Of a DNA stretch of 7,067 bases, positions 1-6,817 are shown piece after piece; position 1 is the stretch's first letter, and each line of letters begins with the position of its first letter. The DNA lies in contig JAQBPL010000022.1 in assembly GCA_028287545.1 (NCBI GenBank), positions 1-7,067 of the forward strand, read 5' to 3'. The DNA comes from Vulcanimicrobiota bacterium (GTDB lineage: Bacteria > Eremiobacterota > Eremiobacteria > Baltobacterales > Baltobacteraceae). The notes beneath the pieces are model-generated. The model ran no database searches, was not told the origin of the DNA, and saw only the letters and a list, made by a program, of their open reading frames with translations. A program made the position numbers and the translations under genes.

Positions 1-915
1 CTCGAGCTCGAAGTCGAAGTGATTGTAGAGGTACGACCCCTGCCGCACGACGTGCACCTGCGGGAGCGTCCGCACGCGATCGGAAAACGCGGCCGGCAAC
101 GCCGGCCACAGATCGATCTCGTGCGTCGAGAGCTGGGTGAGCATCGTATTGCGGTCCGGGATGATCTTGAAGATGATCCGCTGCAGCTTGGGCTTGCGGC
201 CGAAATAGAGCGGATCCGGAACCATCTCGACGCTGTCGGCGCGCTTCCACGCAACGTACTTAAACGGCCCGATCCCGACCGGCAGCGCGTTATACGGCGC
301 TTCGTTGATCGACGCCAGGCTGCCGAGCAGGTGCTTGGGGAGGATGCACGGGTTCGCTCCGCCCGAGCTGAAGAAGTTGACGTAGAAACCGCTGTACGGC
401 CGCAGCAAGTGAAAGACAACGGTATACGGATCCGGGGTGTCGACGCGGTCGATCAGGTCGAACCCTTGATGCGTCCCTTCGTTGTTCGCCGGGTTCCGCA
501 CGACGTCGGTCGAGAACTTGACGTCGGCGCTGGTGAAGGGCACGCCGTCCGACCACTTCGCGTCGCGGCGCAGGCGGTAGGTGATCGTCTTGCCGTCGGC
601 CGCCACGCCGCCGTTGGCGCGGGTCGGCACGGCAAGGGCGAGTTCGGGCACCGGCCGGTTGTGCCGGTCGTAGCGGACCAGCCACGCCATCGTCAGCGAG
701 CTCATGAACGAGAGCGTCAGCTGCTGGTTGAGGTGCGGGTTGAGTCCGACGATGTCTTCGCCGGTCGCGTAGCGCAGAACATGCGGCGTCGTCCAGGGAT
801 GGCGGCCGTCCGACGGCGCGGCGCCGATCTGCTGGGAGGCGCACCCGGAAACGATCGCAAGCGAGAGCAGCAGCGGCGCCGCGGCGCCGCGCCGGATCAG
901 ATCTTGTAGTCCCAC
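1..915 (-). CDS. Family-5 ABC transporter solute-binding lipoprotein (second copy), 3' end beyond window
   Basis: Extracytoplasmic binding protein of the peptide/nickel/heme type (SBP_bac_5), anchored in the membrane and expected to deliver ligand to an ABC permease. My translation of the minus strand gives 305 codons, open to the window edge. A GTG at 913-915 gives an ideal lipoprotein signal: a short n-region with Arg-Arg (residues 8-9), a Leu/Ala core and lipobox VSGC with Cys at residue 25. Family hallmarks follow: the RDAKWSDGVPFTSADVKF block, then PVGIGPFKYVAW and a KIIPDRNTMLTQL segment. It aligns throughout with the neighbour ending at 897, so the two are tandem paralogues. The gene overlaps that neighbour's end by 19 nt and has only a weak GGA before GTG, so translational coupling is likely. 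No ATG start exists in this frame; CTG at 898-900 is an unlikely alternative. Ligand unknown. The family call is firm; the start is moderately sure. Confidence 0.88.
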   Translation of the reverse strand, partial: MGLQDLIRRGAAAPLLLSLAIVSGCASQQIGAAPSDGRHPWTTPHVLRYATGEDIVGLNPHLNQQLTLSFMSSLTMAWLVRYDRHNRPVPELALAVPTRANGGVAADGKTITYRLRRDAKWSDGVPFTSADVKFSTDVVRNPANNEGTHQGFDLIDRVDTPDPYTVVFHLLRPYSGFYVNFFSSGGANPCILPKHLLGSLASINEAPYNALPVGIGPFKYVAWKRADSVEMVPDPLYFGRKPKLQRIIFKIIPDRNTMLTQLSTHEIDLWPALPAAFSDRVRTLPQVHVVRQGSYLYNHFDFELE

Positions 916-2570
916 GTGTTCCAGAACGGCGTCGAGATCACGGGCGTCGCGAGCACGCCTTGGAGATCGCTGTTGTAGACGATGGGATACTTGCGGAACC
1001 ACATGATGATCGAACCGTCGTCCTTCGCGAACTCGTCCTGTACGGTCATGTAGTCGGCGATGCGGCGCTTCGGGTCGACGGTCGCGTTGGCGTCGTCCAT
1101 CTTTGCGGTTGCGACCGGGTTGTTCCAGAAGAAGAAATTCTGGCCGTGCGGCGCCAGATAGTGGCCGGAGTAGATCGCGCTCTGGTCGATGTCCGCTGCG
1201 CCGGCCCACGAGTACGTCGCGACGTCGTACTTCCCGCTGGTGAGGATGCCGCTCGGGTCGTTGGCGAAGAACGACGAGGTGGGGTAATTCTTGAGGGTGA
1301 CGTCGGCTCCGATCGCGCGCCAGTACGACTGCGCTTGGGCCTGCAAGGCATGTCCCGTCGTCGACTCGGTCTGGGTGGAGAACACGAAGCTCAGGCGCTG
1401 CCCATTCTTCACCCGGATCCCGCCCGGACCAACCTTCCAGCCGGCCTGATCCAACAGCGCACGCGCCTTGGCGGGGTCGTACGGATACTTCATCACGTTG
1501 CGGTTGACGTAGCTCGGCGAGAGCGTTGCGTCGAAGAACGTGTCCGCGAGGTCGCCCAGGCCGTGCTGCACCTTCTCGAGCAACGCCGGGCGGTCGAGCG
1601 CGTAGGTCAGCGCGCGCCGCACGCGCACGTCGGAGAACAGCGGCTGCCGCAGGTTGAAGTCGATGTGAACGTAGTTGTAGACGATCGGCGCGATCGCCGT
1701 CGTGCCGGCAAAGGCTTTCTCGCGATCCCACGCGCCGGAGGGCATGTTGAAGCCCATATCGACTTCGTGCGTCTGCACCTGCGTCACCAGCGTGTTACCG
1801 TCGGGGATAATCTTGTAGATGACCTCGTCGAGACCCGGCCGCCCGCGAAAGTACTTCGGATAGGCTTCCAGCCGTACTTGCGAGCCGCGATCCCACGACA
1901 CGAACTTGAACGGGCCGCTCCCGACCGGCGCCGACTGGTAGGGCGCCTGATTGAACGAGCCTTTATCGTCGTTGTATTTCGCGAGCAGGTGCTCCGGGAG
2001 GATCGGCGCGTTGCCGTTGACGCTCCACAACTGCTGCAAGAACGGCGAGTAGACGTGCTTCATGTGCACGACCGCGACGTACGGGTCGCTGCAGTCCACG
2101 TCTTTGATCGCGTCGTAGCCGACCGTCGTCTGCGCGTTGTTGTGCGGGTTCATCACGGCCTGCCAGGTGAACCGCAGGTCCTTGCACGTCAACGGCTCGC
2201 CGTCGTGCCACGTAATGTCGTGGCGCAGCTTGTACTTGAGCGTGCGGCCGTCGCGCGACACGTCGCCGTTCTCGAGGGTCGGAATTTCGCTGACCGCGTC
2301 GGGGACCGGCTGCGAGTGCTCGTCGTAGCGAATCGTGTACGAGAACAGGAACATCGAGAGCTCGAGCGTCGGCTGGGACGAATCGATGATCGGGTCGAGA
2401 TTCTTCGGGTCCGCCGCGGCGGAAATCACCAGCCGGCCGTGCTGGGTGAACGGGTTGCCGCCTGCGCCGGGCTTCGAAGCGGTGGTCGAGCCGCCCGGGT
2501 CGCCGACCCTCGTACATGCGGAAAGAGCGAGCGCTAGAAGCGCCCCCACCGCGGCCATCTTGGATATCAT
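897..2570 (-). CDS. Family-5 ABC transporter solute-binding lipoprotein (first copy)
   Basis: Complete 557-residue SBP_bac_5 protein, of normal family length. It has a lipoprotein signal peptide: MISKM, a hydrophobic Ala/Leu core and lipobox LSAC with Cys at residue 19. A Gly/Ser/Pro-rich tether to about residue 42 follows. Family blocks in order are KLRHDITWHDGEPLT (about 114-128), APVGSGPFKFVSWDRG (214-229), KIIPDGNTLVTQVQTHEVD (253-271), the FSDVRVRRALTYALDR signature (312-327) and YPYDPAKARALLDQAGW (362-378). The start was set at ATG 2568-2570, one base after the stop of the upstream gene, because only this start gives an N-terminal signal peptide. The frame stays open to 2807, but those 79 codons lie inside the upstream gene and read as low-complexity Arg/Ser/Thr sequence. 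A GGAG lies about 13 nt upstream, too far to be convincing, so coupling to the upstream gene is likely. The ligand could be peptide, nickel chelate, heme or sugar; the sequence does not decide. Confidence 0.93.
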   Translation of the reverse strand: MISKMAAVGALLALALSACTRVGDPGGSTTASKPGAGGNPFTQHGRLVISAAADPKNLDPIIDSSQPTLELSMFLFSYTIRYDEHSQPVPDAVSEIPTLENGDVSRDGRTLKYKLRHDITWHDGEPLTCKDLRFTWQAVMNPHNNAQTTVGYDAIKDVDCSDPYVAVVHMKHVYSPFLQQLWSVNGNAPILPEHLLAKYNDDKGSFNQAPYQSAPVGSGPFKFVSWDRGSQVRLEAYPKYFRGRPGLDEVIYKIIPDGNTLVTQVQTHEVDMGFNMPSGAWDREKAFAGTTAIAPIVYNYVHIDFNLRQPLFSDVRVRRALTYALDRPALLEKVQHGLGDLADTFFDATLSPSYVNRNVMKYPYDPAKARALLDQAGWKVGPGGIRVKNGQRLSFVFSTQTESTTGHALQAQAQSYWRAIGADVTLKNYPTSSFFANDPSGILTSGKYDVATYSWAGAADIDQSAIYSGHYLAPHGQNFFFWNNPVATAKMDDANATVDPKRRIADYMTVQDEFAKDDGSIIMWFRKYPIVYNSDLQGVLATPVISTPFWNTWDYKI

Positions 2571-2571
2571 C

Positions 2572-3702
2572 TCAGCGCATCGTCTCCGGGTCGATTCCGT
2601 TCCGGGAGCAAAAGTCGGCAAACGCCGCGGGCGCGATCTCGGAAGGCTTGATCTCGCTGCGTCCGCCCCAGAACACGTTGGTGTAGTCGAACGCGATCCC
2701 GGCCTCGCGCAGGTGATCGTCGATCGCGGCCTTGTGTGCGAGAACCATCGCCTTGTCGGTGCCGTGAGCGACGCCCATGATGTTGACGCCTTTGAACTCC
2801 GGTCCACCTTCTCGCCAGTAGGCGTGCGTCATGATGTAGTGGCGCCCCACCTCGCGGCCGGCGTCGACTTCGCGGCCGACCGGGACCTTCCAGTGGAAGA
2901 GCGCGTTGTAGCGGGTCACCTGCGCGCCGCCGGCCGCGGCGTTCGGCTTGACGTGTTCGAGGAAGGTCGAGAAGCGTCCGATGACGCCGCGCCGGTTCAG
3001 GTCGGTGCCGACGCGCGCGAACTCCTCGAGCGAGACGCCCGCCTCGGACGCACGCCCGCGCCAGAGGTCGCGCACGAGCTCGGAGGGGGCGAATTCGCGC
3101 TTGATCGCGGTCAGGACGCGCCACTCGAGCTCGCTCAGCTCGACGATGTTCGTGTCCTTCACCACCGCCGGTTCCGCGGCGCGGGCACCGGGCTCCAGAC
3201 CCTGCCGGCGCACGTGTCCGACGCCGAGCGCGAAGAGCATCTCGGCCGGCATCAGCCGGTGCGCCTCGGCGCCGATCCGCCCGGCGAGAAACGCCGCGTA
3301 TTTCGCGATCTCGTACCCCTGAGGAACCTTGAGCGTCGTCCACAGCCGGTAGTTCGAACCTGCGGTCGCGCTGTCGGTGCTGCGAATGACGACGTGCCCG
3401 GAGAACGGATCTTCGCGGAACAGCCAGTCGAAGGCGGCGTCGAGTTTCTCCGCCGGAACCTGCCACGCGCACAGGCTGCCCTTGGCCAAGTTGGTCGCCA
3501 TCAGCGTCTGCCGCACGCGGCGGATCGTCCCGGAACCGAGCATCGCGACGATCCGCTCGAGGACCGTCGCGACGTCAAGCCCGCTCCGCTCGGCGATCGT
3601 CCCGAAGGGGTCGAGTTGGAAGCCCGAGAGGCGATCCTCGCTCACCGCGAGGATCGCCGCATTGGTCGGATCGTCGATCCAGACCGGTTTCGTCGGATTC
3701 AT
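2572..3702 (-). CDS. Fused two-domain siroheme decarboxylase-like protein (AhbA-AhbB / NirD-NirL type, Lrp/AsnC fold)
   Basis: 376 residues with two Lrp/AsnC-like units in tandem. Unit 1 has a winged-helix segment at about 14-65 ending in GTIRRVR (58-64), then an alpha/beta domain to about 165 with a WQVP strand, H103, R107, NYRLWTTLKVP (117-127) and HRLMP...FALGVG (148-162). Unit 2 has a winged helix at about 189-245 ending in GVIGRF (239-244), a FHWKVP strand (269-274), THAYWR (292-297) and NIMGVAHG (307-314). These match, in order, the layout I recall for AhbA/AhbB and NirDL: G-V-I-R-R, W-x-V-P, T-H-x-Y-x-R, then an aromatic-rich strand or M-x-H-G. Known members remove two acetate carboxyl groups from siroheme to give 12,18-didecarboxysiroheme, for heme d1 or the alternative heme pathway. 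Unit 1 has lost the T-H-x-Y form (GHVVIR), and unit 2 has extra residues near 253-262, so the substrate may differ. A plain Lrp regulator is less likely, since that family is single-unit and about 150 residues. The start lies 13 nt after the TolC-family gene; the stop lies 1 nt before the binding-protein gene. Confidence 0.75.
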   Translation of the reverse strand: MNPTKPVWIDDPTNAAILAVSEDRLSGFQLDPFGTIAERSGLDVATVLERIVAMLGSGTIRRVRQTLMATNLAKGSLCAWQVPAEKLDAAFDWLFREDPFSGHVVIRSTDSATAGSNYRLWTTLKVPQGYEIAKYAAFLAGRIGAEAHRLMPAEMLFALGVGHVRRQGLEPGARAAEPAVVKDTNIVELSELEWRVLTAIKREFAPSELVRDLWRGRASEAGVSLEEFARVGTDLNRRGVIGRFSTFLEHVKPNAAAGGAQVTRYNALFHWKVPVGREVDAGREVGRHYIMTHAYWREGGPEFKGVNIMGVAHGTDKAMVLAHKAAIDDHLREAGIAFDYTNVFWGGRSEIKPSEIAPAAFADFCSRNGIDPETMR

Positions 3703-3715
3703 GCCAGCGGGGACT

Positions 3716-5365
3716 TCACCCGGCGGCGTTCGCGCCCTCCGCGAAAAGCAGGGCCTGTTCCGCCAGGCGGACCGTGTAGACGGCGTTGACTTCGTCGGTC
3801 AGCGCCGTCGTGATGCCGAGCTGTGCGTTGAGGAGCAAGGGAAGGGTCGTCACCCCGGCCGCGTACTGCGCTTCGGTCGAGCGCAGATTTTCTTGCGCCG
3901 TGGCGAGTTCGGCGTTCGTCTGACCGAGCGCGGCGTAGGCCGACACCAAGTTGACGAGCGCCGTCTGCACGTTGAGCTGGATCGTCGCCTGGGTGTTCTG
4001 GAACAGCGCGACCGAGTTGTCGAGCTGTCCTTGGGCAAGCGCCGTCTGCGCGCGCGTAACGCCGCGGTCGTAGATCGGAATCGTCAACGTGACGCCGACC
4101 GATGAAGCGTTGCGAAACATGCCGCCGCCGGTGTCGGTCGAGGTCGTACTGTACGTGCCGCTCCCGTTGAGGGTCGGGAAGTTCCCCTTGCGCTGAAATA
4201 TCAGGTTCTGCTGGAACGAGACGACGTTGTACTGCGCGGCGGTGAGATCCGGCCGCAGCGCGACGGCGCGAACGATCGCCTGATCGTAGGAAGGCGTCGG
4301 GAACGCCGGCGTGACGGCCAGCGTGCCGGAGAGGGCGTTCAACGCCGGAACGTCGTCCTTCGGCCGGACGTTCGAGGCTGCGTCGAGGCCGAGCGTGTTC
4401 GCGAACGTCGCGAGCTGCACTTTCTCGGCCGCCTGCGCGCGAACGACGGCGACGCGCGCCTGCGCGGTCGGCAGCTGCACGGTGGCGAGCTGCGAGCGCG
4501 GGGCGGTGCCGCTGCGAATCTGCGCGGAGACGAGATTTTCCTGAACGATGTCGAGCTGAACCGTGGTCTGCGAAACCTGCGTCAGACGCTGCGCGGCAAG
4601 CGTGTTGTAGTACGAGGTCGCGACGTTGAAGGCGATCGTCTGCAGCATGCGCTGATAGGTCGCCACCGACGCCTGCTGCGTCGCGCGCGCGGAGCGAATC
4701 TCCGCGGCGACACGTCCGCCGTCGAAGATTAGCTGGGTGATCGTCGCGTCGAGAGCGTTCGTCGTTACGGTCGTACTGGTGAGGTTCCCGACGACGGCGC
4801 CGGCCGCGGACGTCGGCACGGCGGTCGATTGACGATGCGTGTGGTCCTGCGTCGCGGTGCCGGTGACCGCTGGGAAGAGCGCGCTCTCCGCCAGCGAGAG
4901 CGGGGCACTGGAAATCGCCACCTGCGCACGCGCCTGCGCCAACAGTGGCGAGCGCGCGTAGGCGATGAGGATCGCCTGCTGGAGGGTGACGATTTGCGGG
5001 ATGCCGGAGACGACGTGCGGCGGCGACGACGGCGCGGGCGTCCCGTATGCCGGAAACGGCAGCGGCGACGTCGCATCGGCGGGCAGCAGCGTCGGAATCT
5101 GCGACGCGTTGATCACGCCGGTGCCGCCCGCGGGCGGCCCCGGGGCGACGGTAGGCGTGGCGCCCGGCGCCGCGCCCGGCGCCGGCGTAAAGAACGGAAA
5201 CGGAGTCCCCGCGCTAGGCGGCGTCGCGACCGGAGCCGGCGTCGCTATCGGGGGCAGCGACGGGCCCGGCGGCACCGTCGCCTGAGCGGATGCGGGTTGA
5301 GCGCCGAAGGCAAGCGCGCTCAGCCCGAACCCCAGAAGTGCGAGCGGGATTGCGTCATGACGCAT
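3716..5365 (-). CDS. TolC-family outer membrane efflux protein
   Basis: 549 residues, forming the outer-membrane channel and periplasmic tunnel of a tripartite efflux or secretion system. A Sec signal peptide covers about residues 1-28, with cleavage probably after ASA. A Pro/Ala/Thr-rich stretch (30-118) follows, then two OEP repeats at about 126-328 and 357-545. Paired landmarks show the internal duplication: TITQLIFDGGRV (208-219) against TLTIPIYDRGVTRAQ (426-440), each the end of a strand with a conserved acidic-x-G turn, and RSGTAPRSQLATVQ (284-297) against AAGVTTLPLLLNAQ (502-515). Long Ala/Gln-rich helices lie between. The ATG abuts the TAG stop of the adaptor gene with no spacer, and GGAG at 5374-5377 inside the adaptor's end gives an 8-nt spacing. 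Co-transcription with the adaptor supports one export machine. No inner-membrane pump gene lies in the window, so the transported compound is unknown. The long Pro-rich extension before the first repeat is unusual. Confidence 0.93.
   Translation of the reverse strand: MRHDAIPLALLGFGLSALAFGAQPASAQATVPPGPSLPPIATPAPVATPPSAGTPFPFFTPAPGAAPGATPTVAPGPPAGGTGVINASQIPTLLPADATSPLPFPAYGTPAPSSPPHVVSGIPQIVTLQQAILIAYARSPLLAQARAQVAISSAPLSLAESALFPAVTGTATQDHTHRQSTAVPTSAAGAVVGNLTSTTVTTNALDATITQLIFDGGRVAAEIRSARATQQASVATYQRMLQTIAFNVATSYYNTLAAQRLTQVSQTTVQLDIVQENLVSAQIRSGTAPRSQLATVQLPTAQARVAVVRAQAAEKVQLATFANTLGLDAASNVRPKDDVPALNALSGTLAVTPAFPTPSYDQAIVRAVALRPDLTAAQYNVVSFQQNLIFQRKGNFPTLNGSGTYSTTSTDTGGGMFRNASSVGVTLTIPIYDRGVTRAQTALAQGQLDNSVALFQNTQATIQLNVQTALVNLVSAYAALGQTNAELATAQENLRSTEAQYAAGVTTLPLLLNAQLGITTALTDEVNAVYTVRLAEQALLFAEGANAAG
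5012..5278 (-). repeat. Proline/alanine-rich low-complexity segment in the TolC-family protein
   Basis: Residues 30-118 of the TolC-family protein are rich in Pro, Ala, Thr and Gly, with recurring short units such as ATPAP, ATPP and PAPG. No regular secondary structure is expected. It lies between the signal peptide and the first OEP repeat, so on the mature N-terminus in the periplasm. TolC itself starts its helical domain almost at once after the signal peptide. Role unknown; a flexible tether or peptidoglycan-spanning segment is a guess. Confidence 0.7.
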
Positions 5366-6817
5366 CTATTGCGCTCCGCGTCCGCCGCCGGCCGGGGCCG
5401 AAATGGCCACGAGGCTGTCCGGCCGCAACGCATCGGGACGCGTGGTGATCACGGTCGTCCCCGCGCCGATCTGCGAACTGCGAATCTCGGCCTCGGTGTC
5501 GGTCTGCAGGCCGACGGTGACCGGAACTTGGACCGCCTTCATGATCTTGGGAGGCGGCGGACCGGCAGCAGCCCCGCCGCCGGGACCCTTTCCTGGCGCG
5601 CCGCCGGCCGGCGGTGCGCCGCCCGCCGCGGGCGCTCCGCCCGGAGGAGCAGGCGCGGCCGCGACCGTGTAGACGCTCGCGCCGGTATCGCTTTGGAACA
5701 CGGCGGTGCGCGGCACCACGATGGCGCCGGGGTGGAACTCTTTGCGGACAACGACGCTGACCAGCATGCCGCCGCGCAGCGCGTCGCCCACGTTCGGCAC
5801 GCGCAGGCGCGCCCGGTACGACAGCGTGCCCGATGTCGGCGTCGCGTTGACGTCCATCACCGCGGCTTTGAAGGTGCGGTTGGGCAGGCTCGAACTGGTG
5901 AAGGTGACCGGCGTGCCCGAGTGCACGTAGGCGAGATTGTCGTCGGGGACGTTGACGTTGACATAGACGGCCGCGATCTGCGAGATGCGCGCCACCGGCT
6001 GATTCGGTCCGGCGAACGCACCGGGATCGAGCAGACGCTGGGTGATGACGCCGTCGTACGGCGCGCGCACGTTGGTTTGCGCGATCTGCGTTTGGAGCAT
6101 CCGGACTTGCGCCTGAGCGGCGGCCAATTGGCCGCGGTTGACCGCGATCTGCTGGCGCTGGATCGGTACCGCGTTGCCGCCCTGCGTCTGAGCGTAGCGC
6201 AGCGCGTTTTCGGCCTGGCGCAACGATTCGCGCGCATTGTTGAGCGTTTGCTGCGCCTGCACGAACTGCGAGCGCGCTTGTTCGTAGGCCGTTTGCGCGA
6301 CGAAGCCTTGCGCGAGGAGTTTCTGGTCGGCGTCGTAGGTCGACTTCGCGCTCTGATAGCCGGCTTGGGCCGTCGAGACGTTGTTGCGCGCCGAGTTGAG
6401 CTGCTGCTGCGCCGTGACGACGGTGTTCGATGCTTGCGCCGCGGTTACCGGGGCCTGCAGCGTGGATGAGCCGAGCGAAGCCGACTGCTGCTGCACGATG
6501 GCTTCCTGCTGCGCGAGCGACGCGCTGAGCGTCGAGTCGTCGAGCTTGGCGATCGTCTGGCCCGCGCTCACGTGTTGACCTTCATTGACGTACACGGCGA
6601 CGACGTTCCCGGATTGCGGCGAACTAAGCGTCGACTCCTGAAGCGGCGCGATCTGGCCGTCCAGCGTCACGTAGGTCGCGATGTCCCCCCGGTGCGCTCG
6701 GGCGACGTCGACCGCAAGGGGTGCCTCAGCTCGCTGCGGTGCCCCGCCCTTCGCACAGGCAGTAAGGACCGCGATGGCAAGCGCCGCGGCCAGCGACACA
6801 CGCTGACTCCGTCTCAT
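5366..6817 (-). CDS. Efflux periplasmic adaptor lipoprotein (MFP, HlyD/AcrA/MacA type)
   Basis: 483 residues, the periplasmic adaptor linking an inner-membrane pump to the TolC-type channel. A lipoprotein signal has MRRSQR, an Ala/Leu core and lipobox LTAC with Cys at residue 21. A barrel-sandwich (lipoyl-like) half-motif at 69-94 (GNVVAVYVNEGQHVSAGQTI and after) pairs with its second half at 249-279 (NVRAPYDGVITQ... and VARIS). Between them is a long Gln/Ala-rich coiled-coil hairpin (about 97-247), with a turn near 168-185 (LLAQGFVAQTAYEQARSQ) resembling the channel-contacting tips of AcrA and MacA. A beta-barrel domain (about 280-375) includes GTPVTFT and ALRGGMLVSVVV. A Pro/Gly-rich insert (388-424) precedes the membrane-proximal domain (426-475). 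The start is ATG 6815-6817 with a strong AAGGAG at 4-nt spacing. It is the first gene of the minus-strand run. The C-terminus ends Gly/Arg-rich. Whether it serves an RND or a MacB-type ABC pump cannot be told. Confidence 0.93.
   Translation of the reverse strand: MRRSQRVSLAAALAIAVLTACAKGGAPQRAEAPLAVDVARAHRGDIATYVTLDGQIAPLQESTLSSPQSGNVVAVYVNEGQHVSAGQTIAKLDDSTLSASLAQQEAIVQQQSASLGSSTLQAPVTAAQASNTVVTAQQQLNSARNNVSTAQAGYQSAKSTYDADQKLLAQGFVAQTAYEQARSQFVQAQQTLNNARESLRQAENALRYAQTQGGNAVPIQRQQIAVNRGQLAAAQAQVRMLQTQIAQTNVRAPYDGVITQRLLDPGAFAGPNQPVARISQIAAVYVNVNVPDDNLAYVHSGTPVTFTSSSLPNRTFKAAVMDVNATPTSGTLSYRARLRVPNVGDALRGGMLVSVVVRKEFHPGAIVVPRTAVFQSDTGASVYTVAAAPAPPGGAPAAGGAPPAGGAPGKGPGGGAAAGPPPPKIMKAVQVPVTVGLQTDTEAEIRSSQIGAGTTVITTRPDALRPDSLVAISAPAGGGRGAQ
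5546..5656 (-). repeat. Gly/Pro/Ala-rich insert in the adaptor protein
   Basis: Residues 388-424 of the adaptor consist almost only of Gly, Pro and Ala, with near-repeated GGAP units (GGAPAAGGAPPAGGAPGKG) and a PPPPK end. The DNA is correspondingly repetitive and almost pure GC. It sits in a loop where the beta-barrel strand SVYTV should continue into the membrane-proximal strand KAVQVPVTVG, so it looks like a loop expansion that leaves both flanking domains intact. Confidence 0.75.

Noticed and set aside
19..909. 296-codon plus-strand open frame
   Set aside because: It is antisense to the left-edge binding protein, whose minus-strand translation shows clear family motifs and a lipobox.
960..2537. 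525-codon plus-strand open frame
   Set aside because: It is antisense to the first binding-protein gene. The translation is Arg/Val-rich without motifs, as expected opposite a GC-rich gene.
2571..2807. 79-codon N-terminal extension of the first binding protein
   Set aside because: It lies wholly inside the upstream gene in another frame, is Arg/Ser/Thr-rich, and would bury the lipoprotein signal peptide that starts at 2570.
2567..3472. Minus-strand 301-codon frame overlapping the Lrp-type gene
   Set aside because: It is a same-strand shifted frame, Arg-rich and without motifs. The frame ending at 2572 carries the recognisable family features.
2335..3789. 484-codon plus-strand open frame
   Set aside because: It is antisense to the two-domain Lrp-type gene and runs across three minus-strand gene boundaries. 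It shows no motifs.
4829..6469. 546-codon plus-strand open frame
   Set aside because: It is antisense to the TolC and adaptor genes. The translation is extremely Arg-rich with no recognisable domain, while the minus strand encodes two clear families.
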